Assembly (NCBI GenBank): GCA_007122215.1
Contig: SKUG01000021.1
Coordinates: 1-7,618, forward strand
Direction: 5' to 3'
DNA length: 7,618 bases
Origin: Thermoleophilia bacterium
GTDB lineage: Bacteria > Actinomycetota > Thermoleophilia > Gaiellales > SKUG01
Positions 1 through 4,768 of this stretch are shown in pieces. Position numbers and translations under genes: made by a program. The stretch's first letter is position 1; each line of letters starts with the position of its first letter. Below the pieces are notes generated by a model. The model was not told where the DNA came from and ran no database searches. It saw only the letters and a program-made list of their open reading frames with translations.

Positions 1-1148
1 ACCACCACGTCGGCGGCATCCGAGAGGTCCCCGTCGTGGTTGGGATCGACGGCGTGCTCGATGCCCGCGATCAGGTCGGCAGAGGTCCCGACGACCCCGC
101 CAGCCCCGGCGATGCCGGTGGCCGGGGCCAGCACCCGGACCGAGTGAAGCACCAGGTCCTGCCCGGCCGGCGCCGCGGCCGCGGCGATCACCCCGGCGGT
201 TGCGGTGCCGTGTGCTGCCTCGCGACCCGCGCCCTCGGCGACGATCCCGACGGTGACGTCCCAGGCAGGTCCGGCCTGCAGGTGTGACAGCGCCGGATGG
301 TTGAAGTCCACGCCGCTGTCGAGCAGTGCCACCAGCACCCCGCCACGACGCAGCTGCAGGCCGTTGTCCTCGATCGCGTCGGCCAGCTCGAGCTCCTCGG
401 GCTCCTCCACGGCCGGCATGAACGGCATCGGTGGGGTGGCACCGGGTGGGGTTGCCGGCACCGACAGCTCCTCGGGGTACTCGTCGGCAGGCTGCTCCTC
501 GCCGGCCGGCTGGCCGTCCTCGCCTGCTGCGGACTCGTCCGCATCCTCGCCGGCCGGAGCAGGCTCCCGACGCGCCGGGTCCGCGTCCCCCTCGGCCGGG
601 GCAGGGTCGACGCGGGGCGCTGCAGGTCGGGGCGAGCCCGATCCGTCGGTCGACGGGGCCAGCGCCTCGGTGGCCGGATAGACCAGGCGGACGCGATGCA
701 CCGAAGCCACGCCCGGCAGCTGTGCCAGCCGGGCGGCGGTGTCGTCGTGCAGGCGCAGCTCCACGCCGTTGAAGGTCCGCAGGTAGCGGTGCCCGAGATC
801 GAAGCCGATGCCGGCCGCGTGGATCGTCTCCAGCCGCTCGTCCTGCTGCTCGGCAAGCTCGGCGAGGCGGCGCTGGCGAGCGCTGCTGCTGCCGGGGGCG
901 CCGCGGGCCTCCTCGAGCTCGGCGAGGCTCTCGTCGTCGAAGGCAACGATCACGCTGCGCCCGTCGATGGCCGCTGCCGGACGCAGCAGCTCGAACATCC
1001 AGGCCCACGGCGAGCTGCTCGACAGGCCGCTGCGCTCGGGCTGGGCGGTGGCAATGGTGCCGCCGGCCAGGGCCACGAGGCACGAGGCCAGCACGCCACA
1101 GGCCAGCCGGATGGCCGTGCCCCTGCGCGCGTGTTGCCTGCTGCTCAC
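1..1148 (-). CDS. Secreted subtilisin-family (S8) serine protease, Vpr-like, C-terminus outside window
   Basis: N-terminal 382 residues of an exported subtilase; the frame is open to base 1, so the catalytic Ser and C-terminus are missing. Residues 1-36 form a signal peptide: basic start with RR at 8-9, hydrophobic stretch about 13-30, then ATAQ as a likely cleavage site. Residues 66-157 (VIVAFDD ... FNGVELRL ... LPGVASVHRV) resemble an inhibitor I9 propeptide, the chaperone/inhibitor removed on maturation. Residues 160-262 are an acidic, Pro/Ala-rich linker. The catalytic domain then begins: LLDSGVDFNHP gives catalytic Asp277, and HGTATAG gives His313 (the usual form is HGTHVAG). The segment DPNHDGDLSDAADVV (368-382) is typical of Vpr-like subtilases just before their NMSLG motif. 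The GTG start overlaps the tsaD stop as GTGA, with no clear Shine-Dalgarno, so translation is probably coupled. Substrate is unknown. Family assignment is secure; the Vpr-like subgroup is an inference. Confidence 0.9.
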   Translation of the reverse strand, partial: MSSRQHARRGTAIRLACGVLASCLVALAGGTIATAQPERSGLSSSSPWAWMFELLRPAAAIDGRSVIVAFDDESLAELEEARGAPGSSSARQRRLAELAEQQDERLETIHAAGIGFDLGHRYLRTFNGVELRLHDDTAARLAQLPGVASVHRVRLVYPATEALAPSTDGSGSPRPAAPRVDPAPAEGDADPARREPAPAGEDADESAAGEDGQPAGEEQPADEYPEELSVPATPPGATPPMPFMPAVEEPEELELADAIEDNGLQLRRGGVLVALLDSGVDFNHPALSHLQAGPAWDVTVGIVAEGAGREAAHGTATAGVIAAAAAPAGQDLVLHSVRVLAPATGIAGAGGVVGTSADLIAGIEHAVDPNHDGDLSDAADVV

Positions 1149-2161
1149 GGGATCGTTGTCGGATCCAGCCGCCCATCCCTTGACAGGGCACTAGCAGGAT
1201 CGACGTCGAGCAAGGCAGCATCGGCCACCGCCAGCTGCGGGCAGTGGGCAGCTGCGACGCCGACCATCGCGGCGTTGTCACCGCAGTACTCGAGCGGTGC
1301 CGCAACCATTCGCACGTCGGTTTCCCGACACCTGTCCTCCAGCATCCGGCGCAGGCGTGCGTTCGCGGCAACCCCGCCGACGACCGCGAGCGTGGTCCAC
1401 GGGCCGCGCCGCAGGGCCTTGTCACAGGCCGCGAGGATCGTCTCGCAGATCGCCTGCTCGTAGGCGGCGGCGAGCTCGGCGGCCGGTGGGTGGTCCGGGT
1501 CGCGCAGCGCCAGCAGGAGCGCGGTCTTGAGCCCGGCAAAGCTCATGTCGCAGCTGGGGTCGCCGACCATGGCGGGGTTGATCCCCGGCACGGCTGCGGT
1601 GTGTCCCCGTGCCAGCTGCTCGATCGCCGGGCCACCGGGCTGGGCCAGGCCGAGCAGGCGTGCGCCCTTGTCGAAGGCCTCGCCGGCCGCATCGTCGCGG
1701 CTGGTGCCCAGCAGCTCGAGCGTCCAGCCGGCGCCCACCCCGAGCAGCAGGGTGTGGCCGCCGCTGGCCAGCAGGCAGAGCAGCGGTGGCTCGGGAGGAT
1801 CGTCGGCGAGGCGGATGCTGAGCACGTGCGCCAGGAGGTGGTCGACCGGCACGACCGGGATCCCCCGCACCGCGGCCACGCCCAGCGCATAGCCCCAGCC
1901 GACCAGCAGCGAGCCCACGAGCCCGGGGCCGCGCGTCGCGGCAACCGCGTCGATCGGCCCCCGGGCACCTGCGAGCGCCGCGGCGACGACCCCATCGACC
2001 ACCTCGAGGTGGCGGCGCGATGCAAGCTCGGGCACCACCCCGCCGTAGGCCGCGTGGACCTCGTGCTGGGAGGCCACGATGCTGGCTTCGACCTCGGTCC
2101 CGCAGACCACCGCTGCGGCAGTCTCGTCACAGGAGCTCTCGATCGCCAGGTACCGCTTCAT
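1145..2161 (-). CDS. tsaD: tRNA N6-threonylcarbamoyladenosine transferase TsaD
   Basis: Catalytic subunit of the t6A synthase: it transfers the threonylcarbamoyl group from threonylcarbamoyl-AMP to A37 of ANN-decoding tRNAs, in complex with TsaB and TsaE in the cytoplasm. The product is 338 residues, the normal bacterial length. It opens with the ASKHA phosphate-1 motif (YLAIESSCDETAAAVV, 4-19). The metal-binding HxxxH is H108/H112 in VDHLLAH, followed by ASGGHT (132-137), SFAGLK (207-212), the adenosine-site VGGVAAN (261-267) and GDNAAM (294-299), whose D295 is the third metal ligand. I chose the ATG at 2161 because it gives the canonical MKRYLAIESSCDET N-terminus and overlaps the rimI stop as ATGA; the same frame is open far upstream but that part is not TsaD-like. 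A weak GGTGG lies 4 nt upstream. All expected motifs are intact. TsaC, needed for the substrate, is not in the window. Confidence 0.97.
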   Translation of the reverse strand: MKRYLAIESSCDETAAAVVCGTEVEASIVASQHEVHAAYGGVVPELASRRHLEVVDGVVAAALAGARGPIDAVAATRGPGLVGSLLVGWGYALGVAAVRGIPVVPVDHLLAHVLSIRLADDPPEPPLLCLLASGGHTLLLGVGAGWTLELLGTSRDDAAGEAFDKGARLLGLAQPGGPAIEQLARGHTAAVPGINPAMVGDPSCDMSFAGLKTALLLALRDPDHPPAAELAAAYEQAICETILAACDKALRRGPWTTLAVVGGVAANARLRRMLEDRCRETDVRMVAAPLEYCGDNAAMVGVAAAHCPQLAVADAALLDVDPASALSRDGRLDPTTIP

Positions 2162-2616
2162 GTCGCCACCGGCCGTGCCAGCACGAGCGCATCCTCCGGC
2201 GGGGTGCGGTAGTACCCCCGGCGCCGTCCGATGGGCTCGAAGCCGAGCGTGGCGTAGAGCCCCAGCGCGGGCCGGTTGCCGGCGCGCACCTCGAGCAGCA
2301 CGCCGTCGGGACAGGCGCCTGCAGCCTCGGCCAGCCAGCGCTCGCAGAGCGTGCGGGCGAGCCCCTGCCTGCGGCGGGATGGGTCGACCACGAGGTTGAG
2401 CAGGTGGCAGGTCCCCGCCAGCGGCACGGCGAGCAGCATGCCGACCAGCAGGCCATCCCCGTCTCGGACGCCGAGCCGGATGCCGTCCGCGCGCGCAAGC
2501 TCCTCCGCGACCTGCGCCGCCGACCATGGCGCGTCCTGGCTGCGCAGCTCCAGCGCGACGGCCTGCTCCAGGTCCTCGGGTCCGAGCCTGTCGACGATCT
2601 GCACCTCGGAGGTCAT
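2158..2616 (-). CDS. rimI: Ribosomal-protein-type N-terminal acetyltransferase RimI
   Basis: GNAT-family acetyltransferase of 152 residues, close to the usual RimI length. RimI acetylates the N-terminal amino group of ribosomal protein S18 in E. coli; homologues next to tsa genes may have other targets. The GNAT core is clear: HLLNLVVDPSRRRQGLARTL (71-90) holds the acetyl-CoA pyrophosphate loop (RRxGxA). LLEVRAGNRPALGLYATLGF (107-126) holds E109 and Y121, which have the same 12-residue spacing as the proposed catalytic Glu103 and Tyr115 of Salmonella RimI. RRRGYYRTPPEDALVL (131-146) is the usual RimI C-terminal motif. The ATG at 2616 overlaps the tsaB stop as ATGA and gives the expected N-terminus; the upstream extension in the same frame is Arg-rich out-of-frame tsaB sequence and was discarded. 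The stop overlaps the tsaD start as ATGA. A tsaB-rimI-tsaD order is common in bacteria. Confidence 0.95.
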   Translation of the reverse strand: MTSEVQIVDRLGPEDLEQAVALELRSQDAPWSAAQVAEELARADGIRLGVRDGDGLLVGMLLAVPLAGTCHLLNLVVDPSRRRQGLARTLCERWLAEAAGACPDGVLLEVRAGNRPALGLYATLGFEPIGRRRGYYRTPPEDALVLARPVAT

Positions 2617-3233
2617 GTGGGCCCCCGGGGGGCAGGGGCGGCGGGTCGCGACGGCGTGGCATCGGGCGCGCGGACGTAGGTTGCCACGGGGAGCATCGCC
2701 CCCTCCCCTGCGGGACCTGCCGCGGCGGCAGCGATGGCTGCAGATGCCAGCCACGCGGGATCGAGCGGGGGATCCTCGGGGTGCCCGGCAGGTCGTGGGA
2801 TCGTGCTGATCGCATCGAGCGGGACGGGTGGGCCGCCATCGGCCGGGCGCATCCACTGCTGGCGGTACCGCTCGCGGCGCTGCGCGTCGCAGCTGACCTC
2901 GGCGCTCGTGCCCGGCTCGAGCTGCCACGCCCGCGCGGCGAGCTGGGTGAACCCGACGACCACCAGGTCGCGCCGGCTGCCGGCTGCCGCGCGCTGCATC
3001 CCGTAGGCCGTTGCCAGCCCGACGCGGATGCCCGTGAAGCTCCCCGGGCCGGTGCAGGCAGCGACGGTGGTGACGTCATCGAGCGAGCGCTCGATCCCGG
3101 CCAGCAGGCCGAGCAGGTCGGCGAGCGCCGCCTGCCCGCGTGCGAGCCGCTGGCTGACGGCGTGGACGGTGCCATCCTGCTCGGCCAGCAGGCAGGACAG
3201 CATGCGGGAGCTGGTGTCGATCACGGCGATCAT
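2613..3233 (-). CDS. tsaB: t6A biosynthesis protein TsaB
   Basis: TsaB is the non-catalytic ASKHA paralogue of TsaD that dimerises with it and is needed for t6A formation. The product is 206 residues, somewhat shorter than E. coli TsaB (231). The N-terminal MIAVIDTSS (1-9) is the degenerate phosphate loop of the family. CTGPGSFTGIRVGLATAYGM (60-79) matches the diagnostic GPGSFTGxRxG signature, which forms the TsaD-binding helix region. The C-terminal part is less conserved and ends in a Pro/Ala-rich tail (about 190-206). The start is ATG at 3233, overlapping the tsaE stop as ATGA. A GGAG sits 11 nt upstream, rather far, so coupling from tsaE is likely the main route of initiation. The stop overlaps rimI as ATGA. 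Identification rests on the signature and on its place between tsaE and rimI-tsaD. Confidence 0.94.
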   Translation of the reverse strand: MIAVIDTSSRMLSCLLAEQDGTVHAVSQRLARGQAALADLLGLLAGIERSLDDVTTVAACTGPGSFTGIRVGLATAYGMQRAAAGSRRDLVVVGFTQLAARAWQLEPGTSAEVSCDAQRRERYRQQWMRPADGGPPVPLDAISTIPRPAGHPEDPPLDPAWLASAAIAAAAAGPAGEGAMLPVATYVRAPDATPSRPAAPAPRGPT

Positions 3234-3733
3234 GACGAGGCGGGCTCCGACGTCGTTGCGGCCAGCAGGCGCCCTGCCAGCGCGATGGCCTCGGCCGTGG
3301 TCACCCGGGCCGGTGGCCCGATGCCGATCGTGCGCGCTGCCGGGCCGGCGTGGTCGAGCTGGAGGGTCCAGCAGCTGCGGCCCTCCAGCAGGGATGCCAG
3401 CGCCTGTGTCGGCCACTCGATGAAGGCACGGCCCGCATCGAGGTAGGGCTCGAGGTCGGCAGCTGCAGCTTCGGGATCGTCCCGGGAGCGGTAGAGGTCC
3501 ACGTGGCTGATGCTGCCACCGTCGGCGGTCTCGTAGCGGTGGGCGATGGTGTAGGTCGGGCTGCCGACGGCGGCGTCGACACCGAGCGTGCGGGCAGCTG
3601 CCGCAACGAGGGTGGTCTTGCCGGCACCGACCGGCCCCTCCAGCAGCACGACATCTCCGCGCGCGAGCAGGGGCACGAGCTCCCGGACCAGGCGTTCGAG
3701 CGCAGCGACACCGACCAGCGGCAGCCGGATCAC
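3230..3733 (-). CDS. tsaE: t6A biosynthesis ATPase TsaE
   Basis: P-loop ATPase that binds the TsaBD heterodimer and is needed for multiple turnovers of t6A synthesis. The product is 167 residues; E. coli TsaE is 153. The Walker A is GPVGAGKTT (33-41). SPTYTI (58-63) is the family switch-like motif, HVDLYR (77-82) the second conserved motif and FIEWP (104-108) the third. Together these are diagnostic of the TsaE (YjeE) family. The start codon is GTG (3733-3731), supported by a strong GGTGGAGG Shine-Dalgarno ending 6 nt upstream, and it overlaps the stop of the glycosylase homologue as GTGA. The C-terminal 40 residues (ARVTTAEAIALAGRLLAA) are variable in the family. No critical residue is missing. 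Confidence 0.95.
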   Translation of the reverse strand: MIRLPLVGVAALERLVRELVPLLARGDVVLLEGPVGAGKTTLVAAAARTLGVDAAVGSPTYTIAHRYETADGGSISHVDLYRSRDDPEAAAADLEPYLDAGRAFIEWPTQALASLLEGRSCWTLQLDHAGPAARTIGIGPPARVTTAEAIALAGRLLAATTSEPASS

Positions 3734-4428
3734 CCGGGGCCTCCACCCTGCAGGTCACCAGTCCCTCCGAGCCGCAGCTGGCGGGAGGTGCCGCCCGCAG
3801 CGCCCGGGCCCGCTGGCTGGGCCGGGGCACTGGCCGCTGGCGCAGGTGCGGTCCCGTGCAGGAGCTCGCGCAGCCGCTGGCCCAGCAGCGTGAAGCGGTC
3901 ATCGAGCTCGGCGACGTGTGCTGCCGCCCGCGGATCCATGGCTGCCAGCACCTGCACGCCCAGCCCGGCGATCGTGGCGGGCACCGCCGTGCCGTGCGCA
4001 TCCGGCAGGCGCAGCCCCCGGCCGGCGAGCAGCTGGATCGGGGTGGTGCCCATCGCAACCACGACCTGGGGGCTGGCCAGCACGAGCTCCCGGAAGAGGT
4101 AGCCCTCGCACTGGCGGATCTCCGAGGTGCGCAGCGTGCGACTCTGCGGGGGGCGGCAGCGAGCCACCGAGGTCACGAGCACGGCCTCACGCGTCAGGCC
4201 GCAGGCGCCAAGGACCCGGTCCACGAGCAGGCCTGCAGGGCCCTGCAGCAGCTGTCCGCTGCGGTCCTCGAAGTAGCCCGGCGCGTCGAGCACGAGTGCC
4301 ACGTCGGCGCCGTCGGGCCCAGCCCCCGGCAGCGCCTGGGTGCGGTGTGCGTGCAGCTCGCACAGGTCACAGGACCTGATCCGCTCGGCGAGGGCCTGCG
4401 CGTCCAGGGTGTCGAGGGCGTTGCCCAT
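3730..4428 (-). CDS. Family-4-like uracil-DNA glycosylase homologue with altered active site
   Basis: Protein of 232 residues in the UDG superfamily, closest in layout to iron-sulfur family 4 enzymes, which remove uracil from DNA. The four Fe-S cysteines are present in the expected pattern: C20-x2-C23, then C91-x15-C107. The scaffold APGYFED (49-55), QGPAGLLVDRVL (62-73), ARCRPPQSRT (89-98) and VVVAMGTTPIQLLAG (122-136) is family-like. Active-site residues differ: the usual GEAPG/GEGPG reads LDAPG (47-51), the usual TNVVKCRPP reads TSVARCRPP (S87 for Asn), and the usual HPS/HPA reads DPR (165-167). Classical uracil excision is therefore doubtful; it may be a changed-specificity or non-catalytic homologue. 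Residues 193-232 are a low-complexity Ala/Pro/Gly tail. The ATG at 4428 gives a normal family-4 N-terminus; no Shine-Dalgarno is seen and the 22-nt gap after fmdB can fold. The stop overlaps tsaE as GTGA. Confidence 0.85.
   Translation of the reverse strand: MGNALDTLDAQALAERIRSCDLCELHAHRTQALPGAGPDGADVALVLDAPGYFEDRSGQLLQGPAGLLVDRVLGACGLTREAVLVTSVARCRPPQSRTLRTSEIRQCEGYLFRELVLASPQVVVAMGTTPIQLLAGRGLRLPDAHGTAVPATIAGLGVQVLAAMDPRAAAHVAELDDRFTLLGQRLRELLHGTAPAPAASAPAQPAGPGAAGGTSRQLRLGGTGDLQGGGPG
3740..3747 (-). promoter_or_regulatory. Shine-Dalgarno of tsaE
   Basis: On the minus strand the sequence GGTGGAGG is followed by 6 nt (CCCCGG) and then the GTG start of tsaE. It lies inside the last codons of the upstream gene. 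It is the best ribosome binding site in the operon and decides the non-ATG start of tsaE. It also suggests that the tsa genes can recruit ribosomes independently of translation of the glycosylase homologue. Confidence 0.75.
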
Positions 4429-4448
4429 CGGCTGCGAGCCGGGCAGCC
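4429..4448 (-). other. Small hairpin-forming segment before the glycosylase-homologue start
   Basis: In the 22-nt gap between fmdB and the next gene, minus-strand RNA can form either GGCTGC (4448-4443) with GCAGCC (4435-4430), loop 7 nt, or CGGCT (4441-4437) with AGCCG (4433-4429), loop 3 nt. The two stems exclude each other, and the second ends directly against the ATG. No Shine-Dalgarno is visible. In DNA this GC-rich the stems may be chance. Confidence 0.3.
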
Positions 4449-4450
4449 CC

Positions 4451-4702
4451 TCAGCCGCAGCCGCCGCAGCCGCCGCCGCAGCAGCCACCACCGCCACCGG
4501 CACCGGCCGGCCCGGGCATGCAGCCGCCGATCGGCATCGCATCACCGCCACCACCGCCGGCATGGACGGCGAAGGGTGCGTACTGGCGCACGACATCGGC
4601 CGAGCCGCACTGGTCACAGGAGACGGTGTCGACTGCCCCGGCGCTGACGAGGTCGTCGAAGCGGGATTCACAGTCGCGGCAGAGGAAGTCGTAGATCGGC
4701 AT
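4451..4702 (-). CDS. FmdB-family zinc ribbon protein with Gly/Cys-rich tail
   Basis: Small protein of 83 residues. The N-terminal MPIYDFLCRDCESRFD with C8/C11 and the later C29/C32 (SCDQCGS) form the CxxC-x17-CxxC zinc ribbon of the FmdB family; MPIYDF/Y is the family's typical opening. FmdB was first named as a putative regulator in formamide degradation, but the family is broad and its function mostly unknown, so none is assigned here. After about residue 48 the chain is almost all Gly, Ala, Pro and Met, ending in a cluster C74-C75-x3-C79-x2-C82 in a glycine run; Gly/Cys-rich tails occur in other members and might bind metal. It is the first gene of the leftward operon. The ATG lies exactly 6 nt after a TAGGAT -10 box with no room for a leader, so the mRNA is probably leaderless. 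Confidence 0.9.
   Translation of the reverse strand: MPIYDFLCRDCESRFDDLVSAGAVDTVSCDQCGSADVVRQYAPFAVHAGGGGGDAMPIGGCMPGPAGAGGGGGCCGGGCGGCG
4454..4498 (-). repeat. GGC-rich trinucleotide tract coding the Gly/Cys tail of the FmdB protein
   Basis: Codons 69-83 of the zinc ribbon gene are almost only GGC/GGT/GGA-type and TGC-type triplets, seen on the plus strand as runs of GCC, GCA and CCA. The tract is imperfect but repetitive enough for slippage, which would change the number of tail Gly/Cys residues or the frame. Confidence 0.6.
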
Positions 4703-4708
4703 GCCCGA

Positions 4709-4714
4709 ATCCTA
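4709..4714 (-). promoter_or_regulatory. Extended -10 box of the fmdB-udg-tsa operon, leaderless type
   Basis: On the minus strand the sequence reads TGCTAGGAT, a TGn extension plus TAGGAT (consensus TANNNT), followed by 6 nt (TCGGGC) and the ATG of fmdB. This spacing puts the expected transcription start at or within a base or two of the A of ATG, so translation would be leaderless. No convincing -35 box is seen 17 nt upstream. Confidence 0.6.
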
Positions 4715-4726
4715 GCACCGATTCCT

Positions 4727-4739
4727 CCCGGACTCCGGG
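4727..4739. repeat. Perfect 6-1-6 inverted repeat, candidate operator
   Basis: CCCGGA-C-TCCGGG is a perfect inverted repeat with a 1-nt centre. It lies 12 bp upstream of the fmdB -10 box, covering where a -35 box would be, so a protein bound here could activate or block that promoter. No known regulator is recognised from the half-site. Confidence 0.4.
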
Positions 4740-4743
4740 CCGT

Positions 4744-4756
4744 CCGCTGCCAGCGG
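4744..4756. repeat. Second perfect 6-1-6 inverted repeat, abutting the PanC-like gene's -10 box
   Basis: CCGCTG-C-CAGCGG is a perfect inverted repeat with the same geometry as the one at 4727-4739 and a different half-site. Its last base is directly followed by the TAGCGT -10 box of the plus-strand gene, so binding here would probably clash with RNA polymerase. The centres of the two repeats are 17 bp apart. Confidence 0.4.
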
Positions 4757-4762
4757 TAGCGT
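4757..4762 (+). promoter_or_regulatory. -10 box of the PanC-like gene, leaderless type
   Basis: TAGCGT fits TANNNT and is followed by exactly 6 nt (GTCTGC) and then the ATG at 4769, the same geometry as the fmdB promoter on the other strand. No Shine-Dalgarno precedes the ATG, which fits a leaderless transcript. No clear -35 box. Confidence 0.5.
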
Positions 4763-4768
4763 GTCTGC

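Noticed and set aside
297..1463. Long plus-strand open frame of 388 codons, and other plus-strand frames at 205-681, 1244-2212, 2526-3446, 3350-4102 and 3856-4647
   Set aside because: They run antisense to firmly identified genes with conserved motifs, have Arg/Ala/Gly/Pro-rich composition with no recognisable domain, and are expected in DNA of this GC content.
2162..3175. Upstream extension of the tsaD frame to a 676-residue protein
   Set aside because: The extra part is out-of-frame rimI and tsaB sequence; TsaD homology starts precisely at the ATG at 2161.
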